A program made the position numbers and the translations under genes. Under the pieces are notes generated by a model that was not told the DNA's origin, searched no databases, and saw nothing but the letters and a program-made list of their open reading frames with translations. 28,047 nucleotides of DNA from Betaproteobacteria bacterium. Lineage in GTDB: Bacteria > Pseudomonadota > Gammaproteobacteria > Burkholderiales > Rhodocyclaceae. Of the stretch, positions 7,522 to 14,670 are shown piece by piece. The stretch spans positions 1 through 28,047 of the forward strand of contig JAIFNM010000213.1 in the NCBI GenBank assembly GCA_020047725.1, given 5' to 3'. Positions within the stretch are counted from its first letter, which is position 1, and each line of letters opens with the position of its first letter.

Positions 7522-8538
7522 ATGTCGTTCCTGAATGTAATACGAAAGCGATTGCTGTTTCTCATTCTTGTCGTTCTCGGTGTCTCGGCGATCACATTTG
7601 CCATCTCGCATCTGATCCCCGGCGATCCAGCCCGACTGGTAGCGGGTGATCGCGCCAGTGATGAAGTGGTCGCCAGCATTCGCACCCAGATGGGCCTCGA
7701 CCGTCCACTGCCAGAACAATACTGGAATTACCTCAAGGGGACAGTTCAGGGCGATCTCGGCATATCGTTGCGCACCAACCGACCGGTTGCGGACGATCTC
7801 TTCGCTTTCTTCCCTGCGACCATTGAGCTTGCCCTCGTCGCGCTGTCACTCGCCATTCTCATGGGCGTGCCACTGGGCGTATTGTCGGCGGTCTACCGCG
7901 ACCGTCCCATTGACCATCTGGTGCGCACAGTTTCGGTCACGGGTATCTCAACGCCCGCTTTCTGGCTTGGCCTGCTGCTGATCATGACCTTCTACGGCTC
8001 GCTGGGCTGGCTACCCAGCGGCGGCCGTATCGACCCCAATCTGGCCATGCCAACTCGTGTCAGTGGCCTGTTTCTGATCGACAGCCTGCTGGCGGGTGAT
8101 TGGCGTGCTTTCGCTAGCACCATCCAACACCTGATATTGCCGGCATTCACACTGGGCTTCATCCACCTTGGCGTCGTTGCTCGCCAGATTCGCTCGGCCA
8201 TGCTTGACGAACTGCAACAGGACTATGTTCGTACCTCACGCGCCAGCGGCCTTTCGCGCTGGCGCGTCATTCTCGGTCATGCTTTGCCTAACGCGCTGAT
8301 TCCATCGGTCACGGTCCTTGGCTTGGCGCTCGGGGACTTGCTGTACGGCGCGGTGCTGACCGAAACGGTTTTCGCCTGGCCTGGAATGGGTGCCTACGTG
8401 GTCAATTCGATCCAGTCGCTGGATTTTCCGGCGGTCATGGGTTTTGCGGTTGTCGTGTCATTTGCCTACGTGCTGGTGAATCTCGCCGTAGACATCGCGT
8501 ACATGTTGATCGATCCGCGTATCAGAGGCGTTAATTGA
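7522..8538 (+). CDS. Peptide ABC transporter permease, DppB/DdpB-like
   Basis: A 338-residue inner-membrane permease. The N-terminal membrane helix (LLFLILVVLGVSAITFAI) is followed by the family motif HLIPGDPARL and the periplasmic segment with MGLDRPLPEQYW typical of DppB. The C-terminal half holds the transport core with the EAA-type loop (RTSRASGLSRWRVIL) and several hydrophobic spans, ending in DPRIRG, the classic DppB terminus. It follows the binding protein after an 81 bp gap holding a strong hairpin and is one base apart from the DppC-like gene, so the permeases are co-translated. The ribosome site is weak (GAAAG about 8 bases upstream). Confidence 0.95.
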   Translation: MSFLNVIRKRLLFLILVVLGVSAITFAISHLIPGDPARLVAGDRASDEVVASIRTQMGLDRPLPEQYWNYLKGTVQGDLGISLRTNRPVADDLFAFFPATIELALVALSLAILMGVPLGVLSAVYRDRPIDHLVRTVSVTGISTPAFWLGLLLIMTFYGSLGWLPSGGRIDPNLAMPTRVSGLFLIDSLLAGDWRAFASTIQHLILPAFTLGFIHLGVVARQIRSAMLDELQQDYVRTSRASGLSRWRVILGHALPNALIPSVTVLGLALGDLLYGAVLTETVFAWPGMGAYVVNSIQSLDFPAVMGFAVVVSFAYVLVNLAVDIAYMLIDPRIRGVN

Positions 8539-8539
8539 A

Positions 8540-9463
8540 ATGACAAGTTCACAAGGACTCAGTGTGCCGCCACCCACTACCGAAACGCAGGTAATCGCCC
8601 CGAAAACAACGGTGTCTGGCGGTTACGATTGGCGCTTTTTGCTCTACCGTCTGCGCAGCAGCCCGCTGACCGTCGTTGGACTGTTGATGATTGGCATCGT
8701 ATTGTTTCTGATCCTCTTTGCCCCCTGGATCGCCACGCACGATCCCAACGGATTGAACCTTAAGGCGCGTCTGGCGGCGCCGTCGCTTGCCCACTGGTTC
8801 GGTACCGATGAAGTCGGTCGAGATCTGTTCAGTCGCGTCATCTACGGCGGCCGTCAGTCCGTTGGCGTCGGCTTTTTTGTCGTCTTTATTGCGGGCAGCA
8901 TCGGTACGGTGCTTGGCTGTCTCGCGGGCATTATCGGTGGAAAATTCGACAGCCTGATGATGCGAATCATGGACGTCGTCTTGTCGGTCCCATCGCTCGT
9001 CTTGACCATGGCACTTGCGGCGGCGTTAGGGGCCAGCCTGCTGAATGCGATGCTGGCGATGGCCGTCGTGCGCATTCCCTTTTATGTACGACTCGCCCGT
9101 GGGCAGGCGTTGATCATCCGAGAAATGCCTTACGTCAAGGCGGCCAGGATATTCGGCGCGTCCAGTTGGCAAATACTCTATTGGCACGTCGCACGCAACG
9201 CGCTGCCGCCGCTCGTCGTTCAAGCGACCCTCGACCTCGGTGGAGCCATTCTGATGGCCTCAGCCTTGTCGTTTATCGGACTTGGCGCGCAACAACCGAC
9301 GGCCGAATGGGGAGCTATGGTCGCCACAGGGCGCAATTACATCCTCGATCAATGGTGGTACTCGGCCTTCCCTGGATTTGCCATCTTTTTTACGGCCACA
9401 GGATTCAACCTCCTTGGCGATGGCGTGCGCGATCTTCTCGATCCCCGGCAGAAAGGGCGCTGA
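8540..9463 (+). CDS. Peptide ABC transporter permease, DppC/DdpC-like
   Basis: A 307-residue inner-membrane permease that pairs with the DppB-like protein. A cytoplasmic N-terminus of about 45 residues leads into the first membrane helix (VVGLLMIGIVLFLILFAPWI), then HDPNGLNL and the HWFGTDEVGRDLFSRVIYGGRQS motif region characteristic of DppC. The EAA loop (YVKAARIFGASSWQI) lies near residue 200, and the C-terminus contains the family NLLGDGVRDLLDPR. The ATG is one base after the stop of the previous gene, and the stop is followed almost directly by the ATPase start at 9465. It is a core part of the operon; nothing odd is seen. Confidence 0.95.
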   Translation: MTSSQGLSVPPPTTETQVIAPKTTVSGGYDWRFLLYRLRSSPLTVVGLLMIGIVLFLILFAPWIATHDPNGLNLKARLAAPSLAHWFGTDEVGRDLFSRVIYGGRQSVGVGFFVVFIAGSIGTVLGCLAGIIGGKFDSLMMRIMDVVLSVPSLVLTMALAAALGASLLNAMLAMAVVRIPFYVRLARGQALIIREMPYVKAARIFGASSWQILYWHVARNALPPLVVQATLDLGGAILMASALSFIGLGAQQPTAEWGAMVATGRNYILDQWWYSAFPGFAIFFTATGFNLLGDGVRDLLDPRQKGR

Positions 9464-9464
9464 C

Positions 9465-10454
9465 ATGATGGATAGCAATCGCGCGGTTCTCGAGATCGAC
9501 AACCTTGGTCTCGAATTTCCGACCTACCGAGGCGCAGTGCGCGCCATTAACGGCGTCTCGTTACGCGTCGCCGGCGGAGAAATCGTCGGCATCGTCGGCG
9601 AATCGGGTTCGGCGAAATCCGTGACGGCGATGACCGCCATGCGTCTATTGCCCGAAGGTCGCTTCAACGTGACCAGCGGATCGGTCACCGTCCTCGGGCG
9701 CGATACGCTGGCTGCCCGGGAAGAGGATATGGTCGACATTCGCGGCCGTGATGTCGCCATGATTTTTCAGGAGCCGTTGACCGCACTCAATCCAACGCAG
9801 CGCGTTGCACGACAGATGGTCGAGGTGATCCGTCGTCATCGTGCGTGCTCCGCCACTGAGGCCCGCCAACTAGCGACACGATTGCTCGGCGACATGCACA
9901 TTGCTGACCCCGAGCAGGTACTGCACCGCTACCCCTTTGAGCTCTCCGGTGGAATGCGCCAGCGCATCCTGATTGCCTTGGCCTTCAGTTGCGACCCGAA
10001 GTTAATCATCGCTGATGAACCGACGACGGCGCTCGATGTGACCGTGCAGCGTCAGGTTCTGCAATTGATGCGGGCCAAGGCACATGAACTGGGCACCGCG
10101 ATCCTGTTCATCAGCCATGACCTTGCACTCGTTTCCCAATTCTGTGATCGCGTCTATGTGATGTATGCCGGCTCCGTGGTCGAAGAAGGGCCAACAATGG
10201 ATGTACTGAAGAACCCAAGGCACCCCTATACGCAAGCCCTGCTTGGCGCCCTGCCCGAAGGTGCGCAACCGGGCGAGCTCTTGCAGTCTATCCCGGGTTC
10301 CGTGCCAAATTTATCCGAACCGATCTCCGGGTGCAGCTTCGCGCCACGTTGCCAACATGTCTCGCACCAATGCCTGTCAAAACCTGATCTCACCGGCTTC
10401 AACGGCCAGCAGCACCGTACTGCTTGCTGGCTCTTTAAGGACGCAGCCCCATGA
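9465..10454 (+). CDS. Peptide ABC transporter ATP-binding protein, DppD/DdpD-like, with altered Walker A
   Basis: A 329-residue ATPase from the ATG at 9465 (a second ATG follows at once at 9468). The frame is open back to 9282 inside the permease gene, but family proteins begin near LEIDNLGLEF, supporting 9465. Motifs: Walker A GESGSAKS (45-52), Q-loop IFQEPLTALNP, signature LSGGMRQRI, Walker B LIIADEPTTALD, switch region FISHDLA, then the oligopeptide-type C-terminus with cysteines in GCSFAPRC, HQC and TAC. The Walker A normally reads GESGSGKS; here alanine 50 (codon GCG at 9612-9614) replaces the last glycine. Whether this lowers ATP turnover is unknown; the other motifs look intact and the DppF partner is canonical. 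The gene overlaps the next by ATGA. Confidence 0.94.
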   Translation: MMDSNRAVLEIDNLGLEFPTYRGAVRAINGVSLRVAGGEIVGIVGESGSAKSVTAMTAMRLLPEGRFNVTSGSVTVLGRDTLAAREEDMVDIRGRDVAMIFQEPLTALNPTQRVARQMVEVIRRHRACSATEARQLATRLLGDMHIADPEQVLHRYPFELSGGMRQRILIALAFSCDPKLIIADEPTTALDVTVQRQVLQLMRAKAHELGTAILFISHDLALVSQFCDRVYVMYAGSVVEEGPTMDVLKNPRHPYTQALLGALPEGAQPGELLQSIPGSVPNLSEPISGCSFAPRCQHVSHQCLSKPDLTGFNGQQHRTACWLFKDAAP

Positions 10455-11404
10455 ATACGTCGCCATTGATCACTCTCGATAACATACACGTCCGGTTCCC
10501 GATAGGGGCCGACTGGATCGGACGCCCAACGGCACAGGTCCATGCGCTCAACGGAGTCGACATGACTGTCGCCAAAGGAGAGATCCTTGGTGTTGTTGGC
10601 GAATCGGGTTGCGGAAAATCGACGCTTGCCAACATACTGACCGGACTCGTTTCGCCGTCGGAAGGAAGCATCAACTGGGCGCCCGATGCTGCCCGAAAAT
10701 TGCAGGTTGTGTTTCAGGATCCCCAATCTTCACTCGACCCGCGTTTGCCGGTCTGGCGAGTGATCACCGAACCCGTTTTCCTGCGCGAGAAGCGCGGTTC
10801 TTCGGAACTGCGCGATCTGGCTGGCGATCTGGCTGAGCAAGTTGGCCTGCTGCGCGACCAAATGGACCGCTATCCACATGAATTCTCCGGCGGCCAACGT
10901 CAGCGGATCGCCATCGCCCGGGCGCTCTCGTCAGACCCGGACGTCATCGTTCTCGACGAGCCGACCTCAGCGCTCGACATCTCGGTACAGGCGCAAATCC
11001 TGAATCTACTCACCGAGCTGCGCCGCCGCAGAGGACTGACTTACATTCTCATATCGCACAACATATCGGTCATTCGGCATATGTGTGACCGCATCGCAGT
11101 AATGTATCTTGGCCAAATCGTCGAAATCGGCGCCACGAAAACTGTTCTGGCTCAACCGTCTCACCCCTACACACGGCTGTTGCTTGATTCTGTCCCTGAA
11201 CTCGGCAAACCACTCGAGGCAGGCTTGTCGATCGATGGAAAAGAACTACCCAGTAACCTCAGCCTGCCGCAAGCTTGCTTTTTCCTCGAGCGTTGCCCGT
11301 TCAAAAATGAAAAATGCGATCAAGTGCAAGCGCTTGAAGCACAAACAGGTCCCACCCATTTTGTTCGATGCCAGCGAGCCAGAGAGCTTGCTTTGTTGGC
11401 ATGA
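10451..11404 (+). CDS. Peptide ABC transporter ATP-binding protein, DppF/DdpF-like
   Basis: A 317-residue ATPase, the second nucleotide-binding subunit of the peptide importer. Canonical Walker A GESGCGKST (near residue 53), Q-loop VFQDPQSSLDPR, signature FSGGQRQRIAIARAL, Walker B VIVLDEPTSALD, the switch histidine in LISHNIS, and the oligopeptide-transporter C-terminal region with cysteines (ACFFLERCPF, KCDQ, VRCQ). The start overlaps the previous stop by ATGA, indicating translational coupling with the DppD-like protein, which likely forms the heterodimer. It is followed by 201 bp without a clear gene and then the dipeptidase. Confidence 0.95.
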   Translation: MNTSPLITLDNIHVRFPIGADWIGRPTAQVHALNGVDMTVAKGEILGVVGESGCGKSTLANILTGLVSPSEGSINWAPDAARKLQVVFQDPQSSLDPRLPVWRVITEPVFLREKRGSSELRDLAGDLAEQVGLLRDQMDRYPHEFSGGQRQRIAIARALSSDPDVIVLDEPTSALDISVQAQILNLLTELRRRRGLTYILISHNISVIRHMCDRIAVMYLGQIVEIGATKTVLAQPSHPYTRLLLDSVPELGKPLEAGLSIDGKELPSNLSLPQACFFLERCPFKNEKCDQVQALEAQTGPTHFVRCQRARELALLA

Positions 11405-11605
11405 ATCGCATTTGGACATACGCCGAAGCAGTGTCAATGCATTGTTCAACGAAACCGTTCAGGACAGGCATCAAATACAAAGGAGTTATGCAGTCCAAAA
11501 ACTATCGACATACCCGTAAAACGCTCTCGATTGCCATTCGTTCATCTTGTTGTCTTGTGACGACTCATCCATCCGAATTCTCTTTACTGATCTATAACTA
11601 CACCC

Positions 11606-12172
11606 ATGAATCCCACTTTGGTTGCAATTAACCCTGAAGAGCACAACGTTGAAATTAATCTTGTCTACGCGTCACCGGACAACATATCTGGCAGGGCCAT
11701 CTATAAGCGCCCCCTATGTCTCTTGCACCGCGACGCCGAGATGGCTTTACGGAAGGCCGTAACAAACGCGGGGAACATGGGATACAAGATCAAAATATTC
11801 GACGCTTTTCGACCTCAGGAGGCGCAGGAAATGCTGTGGGAGTCACTCTCCGACTCCAGCTATATTGCGGACCCTCAACAAGGGTCAAATCACACTCGCG
11901 GCACAGCGCTTGATATTACATTGGTTGACAGTGAAGGACGGGATCTGGATATGGGGACCTCTTTCGACGACATGAGCCCTTTATCCCATCATTTCAGTGA
12001 CCAGGTATCGCCGAAAGCACAAGCCAACCGCCTGTTGTTGCTCAATATCATGGAAGAAGCCGGATTCGAGCACATAGCCCATGAGTGGTGGCACTATGCC
12101 CTGCCAGAAAATGAGGCTCATGCACTCATTCAAAGCGTCCAGCTTGCAGAATTGAACCCGATGCACCAATAA
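11606..12172 (+). CDS. ddpX: D-alanyl-D-alanine dipeptidase, VanX/DdpX family (M15D)
   Basis: A 188-residue zinc dipeptidase without a signal peptide, so cytoplasmic. Key residues are in place: R69 in DAFRP, zinc ligands H96 and D103 in SNHTRGTALD, catalytic E160 and zinc ligand H163 in EWWHY. Their internal spacings equal those of VanX (H116/D123 and E181/H184, recalled from the literature). It would hydrolyse imported D-Ala-D-Ala to D-alanine. In E. coli ddpX is the first gene of ddpXABCDF; here it is the last, 201 bp after the transporter genes. The start at 11606 fits the family N-terminus, although no good ribosome site precedes it. The stretch before it holds only a poor 47-codon frame with a Shine-Dalgarno-like AAAGGAG too close to its ATG. 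Confidence 0.92.
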   Translation: MNPTLVAINPEEHNVEINLVYASPDNISGRAIYKRPLCLLHRDAEMALRKAVTNAGNMGYKIKIFDAFRPQEAQEMLWESLSDSSYIADPQQGSNHTRGTALDITLVDSEGRDLDMGTSFDDMSPLSHHFSDQVSPKAQANRLLLLNIMEEAGFEHIAHEWWHYALPENEAHALIQSVQLAELNPMHQ

Positions 12173-12325
12173 GCGCAAGCCAGATTTCGAAAAAACGAAA
12201 ATTATCACCAGCCAGACTCTGTGCCACAGATACAGCACAGTGTTCACATCAAACGTCGATATATGGGCGCTTAATACAAAATTTTAGGACGTTTCGCAGT
12301 GTTACCAAACGGCCAGATATACAGA

Positions 12326-13381
12326 TCAACTTCGGTGCGCAAGAGCGCAAGTTGTATCTCTAGCTACAAGTTCCGGATTTTGCTGCTTTTTCTTGACTGG
12401 GTCATGTGCTTCACCGAGCAAAAGCGCATTGATCATTGCCACCGCTAGTAAACCTTGGCTTTGTGTGTCAAAACGTATCGTGGTGAGCGCTGGACGGCAC
12501 AGAGCGCTGTACTCATGGTCGTCGGTCCCAAGAATGGACAGGTCCTTCGGTACAACAATACCCGCATCAAATGATGCCGCCAAAAGAGTAAAGGCATAAT
12601 CATCGCTGTATGCATACAAGGCACTGGGGCGATTCTCTTTCGAGAGGAAAAAATCGCGTACCACGCCGCATGCGGCTGGGTATGTGGGGCGAAGATTATC
12701 TGCGGGCCATGGAATGACCGTAATTTGGCAATTCGACACTCCCGAGACCGCACGCTTCATGCCTTCGAGTCTCAACGCGAATCCTCTTGCCTGGATTGGG
12801 TCAGCCGGCTTGATGACGCTCAGATGACGGTGGCCGAGGGAAACAAGATGTGAGGCGGCAAGATACCCAACCTGCTCGGCGGGCAAGTAAAGGGTGACCA
12901 AGTCGTCGTGCGGTTCGACATCAAGGACCAGTATTCGATCGACCCCTTTCTTGTAAGCATATTCAATATCGGATCGATCCATATCCAGTAGGCTGCAAAA
13001 TATCCCAGCTGGACGCCGGGCTAGCATTGCTTCAAAGGCCTCTCGTTTACGCTCCGAATCGTGATATGAGTTGAAAGAATACTGTGTTGGCATGCACTGA
13101 TTTACAAGGCCAACCTCATGGATTACACCCAACATCTGGTTGATTCGCGGTGTATAAGGCGCGGGGAAAAACAGACCGAATTCGTTGCTGAATCCCTTCC
13201 GCAATGCACGTGCCGATTGGTGCGGCTGATATCCAAGTTGTTTGATGGCTGCCAGTATTAGCGCGCGCTTTTCAGCACTGGCATGACTTGAGCCGGAGCC
13301 GCTCAAGACATAGGAAACCTGCGCACGTGAAACCCCGGCGAGTTCAGCTACATCCAGGCTGGTGGGTCTTTTTGGGTTGAT
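12326..13381 (-). CDS. LacI-family transcriptional regulator with unresolved start
   Basis: A LacI/GalR repressor, probably controlling the divergent sugar transporter. A complete N-terminal helix-turn-helix is encoded (TSLDVAELAGVSRAQVSYVL) and is followed by the hinge region (QLGYQPHQSARALRKG) and a periplasmic-binding-protein-like effector domain (LVSLGHRHLSVI, SILGTDDHEYSALCRPALTTIRF). No ATG, GTG or TTG lies between the HTH and the upstream in-frame TGA at 13391-13393; an ATG sits two codons before that TGA, at 13397-13399. The first standard start inside the frame is TTG at 13306, which would delete the HTH. I mark the ATC codon at 13379-13381, preceded by GAG 8 bases away, giving 351 residues, but CTG at 13357 or a nonsense mutation or sequencing error at the TGA are equally possible. 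Confidence 0.8.
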   Translation of the reverse strand: MNPKRPTSLDVAELAGVSRAQVSYVLSGSGSSHASAEKRALILAAIKQLGYQPHQSARALRKGFSNEFGLFFPAPYTPRINQMLGVIHEVGLVNQCMPTQYSFNSYHDSERKREAFEAMLARRPAGIFCSLLDMDRSDIEYAYKKGVDRILVLDVEPHDDLVTLYLPAEQVGYLAASHLVSLGHRHLSVIKPADPIQARGFALRLEGMKRAVSGVSNCQITVIPWPADNLRPTYPAACGVVRDFFLSKENRPSALYAYSDDYAFTLLAASFDAGIVVPKDLSILGTDDHEYSALCRPALTTIRFDTQSQGLLAVAMINALLLGEAHDPVKKKQQNPELVARDTTCALAHRS

Positions 13382-13534
13382 TTTATTTTCTCACGTCATG
13401 TTTATTGAACAAATTGGACCTTGCTAAGACCGGCCAAAAAAATGGATAAGCCTATCGTGCGAAACGAAATTATAAAGGTGCCAGCTTTCCGCTTGTGTCA
13501 AAAGGGATTCACATCATCTTCTCTGAAGATTCTA

Positions 13535-13564
13535 TTGACGCAGCTTGTTGTCGGTCACTATAAT
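13535..13564 (+). promoter_or_regulatory. Sigma70-type promoter of the sugar transporter operon
   Basis: TTGACG (-35, 13535-13540), an 18-base spacer, and a perfect TATAAT (-10, 13559-13564). The start site is expected near 13571, about 70 bases before the binding-protein ATG. The box quality implies a strong promoter that would need repression, consistent with the palindrome that follows immediately. Confidence 0.8.
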
Positions 13565-13571
13565 CAAAAAC

Positions 13572-13585
13572 GTGACACGTGTCAC
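13572..13585 (+). promoter_or_regulatory. Perfect 14 bp palindrome, likely LacI-family operator
   Basis: GTGACACGTGTCAC reads identically on both strands and has the central CG step usual in LacI-family operators. It begins about 8 bases after the -10 box, covering the expected transcription start, so a bound repressor would block initiation. The likely ligand is the product of the divergent LacI-family gene ending at 12326; this is inferred. Confidence 0.75.
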
Positions 13586-13641
13586 TTGCCGGGTTCATTT
13601 CTGAAAGAGCCTCATTCAATTCAAATATCGGGAGATTCACC

Positions 13642-14643
13642 ATGTTGCAGAAAAAGACCCTCAGTCTTAGTGCCATTGTGCTAGCACTGTCTTTCGCCCT
13701 TGGCGGGTGCAGCCCCAAAGCTTCGGAGCCCGCTGTGCACATTGGCTTCAGCGTTCCTGACACAACCAATCCATTCCTGGGTTGGCTCACGACGGAAGTG
13801 AAGAAACTTGCCGAAGCGGATGGCAAGAAGCTCGAGATTGCGGATGCGGGCAATAGCACGGCGAAACAGATGGAGCAGATCGAGAACTTCATGGCCATGA
13901 AGGTCAAGGTACTCGACATCATGCCCATCGACCCGAATAACGTTCAAGAAATCATCCAGCGCGCACAAAAGCAGGGTATCAAGGTGCTCGTTGCAGGAAC
14001 CGACACCACGGTTTACGACGTGATGATGAACATGGATCAATACAACTGCGGCGAACAAATTGCCGAGATGGGTATTGAATGGATCACCAAGACTTTTTCG
14101 ACCGATGGTACGGAAGCCGGTTTGCCGCAAGGCGACAAGAAGCCAAAAATACTGCTGATCACGGCCACCGACACCGTCGATTCGAAGAATCGCTCCAAAG
14201 GTCTGGTCGACAAGATTACGGCTTGGGGTAAAGCTGAGGTGGTGATCTCGCCGACAGAAGCCCGTTCGACCGCTGGTGCCACGGCCGTCATGGAAAATCT
14301 TTGGCAACAAAACTCTTCCGCCGTTGCGGTGCTGACCTACAACGCGGATGGCGCGATGGGCGTCAACGAGTATGTGATGGGCCAGCCGAACGTCGATAAA
14401 TCGCGCTTCGGTGTGTTTTCCGGAGACTGGTCGCCACCCGTACAAGAAACCATCGATGCTTCGGCTGCCAACAAATCCGTCTTCCGCGGAACGATGCAAA
14501 TTGTCGGCCCCAAGCTCAATGGACAGGATATGCCTTTGGAGAAAGCGACATACACCCTGATGAAAGATCTCATGGAAGGCAAGCTGACCTACGGCAAATG
14601 GATCAAAGACTCGATCAAGAAGGCCTATCCCAAAGCATCGTAA
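13642..14643 (+). CDS. Sugar ABC transporter substrate-binding lipoprotein (RbsB-like)
   Basis: A 333-residue periplasmic binding protein of the ribose/galactose type (Peripla_BP_4). The start at ATG 13642 has a GGGAG ribosome site at 13630-13634; the frame also runs back to a GTG at 13579, but that lies within the operator. The N-terminus MLQKKTLSLSAIVLAL is a signal sequence ending in the lipobox LGGC, with Cys23 as the probable lipidated residue and Ser at +2. Family features include IGFSVPDTTNPF, EQIENFMAMKVKVLDIMP and the repeated TDT-type ligand region. The first gene of the operon, it is followed by the ATPase and permease. The sugar is unknown; the downstream esterases hint at an esterified or plant-derived sugar. 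Confidence 0.92.
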   Translation: MLQKKTLSLSAIVLALSFALGGCSPKASEPAVHIGFSVPDTTNPFLGWLTTEVKKLAEADGKKLEIADAGNSTAKQMEQIENFMAMKVKVLDIMPIDPNNVQEIIQRAQKQGIKVLVAGTDTTVYDVMMNMDQYNCGEQIAEMGIEWITKTFSTDGTEAGLPQGDKKPKILLITATDTVDSKNRSKGLVDKITAWGKAEVVISPTEARSTAGATAVMENLWQQNSSAVAVLTYNADGAMGVNEYVMGQPNVDKSRFGVFSGDWSPPVQETIDASAANKSVFRGTMQIVGPKLNGQDMPLEKATYTLMKDLMEGKLTYGKWIKDSIKKAYPKAS

Positions 14644-14670
14644 GTTACCGTCACGACTAAAGGCGATCCC

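Noticed and set aside
9282..9464. Upstream extension of the DppD-like frame
   Set aside because: This is open frame within the permease gene. The family N-terminus and gene spacing support ATG 9465.
11488..11631. 47-codon frame with an AAAGGAG just upstream
   Set aside because: The Shine-Dalgarno-like sequence is only 2 bases from the ATG, the product shows no motif, and it overlaps the dipeptidase start.
12185..12200. TTTCG/CGAAA hairpin between the convergent dipeptidase and LacI genes
   Set aside because: A five-base AT-rich stem without a T-run is too weak to call as a terminator.
13579..13641. GTG start giving a longer sugar-binding protein
   Set aside because: The GTG lies inside the operator at the expected transcription start; the ATG at 13642 has a ribosome site and a proper lipoprotein signal directly after it.
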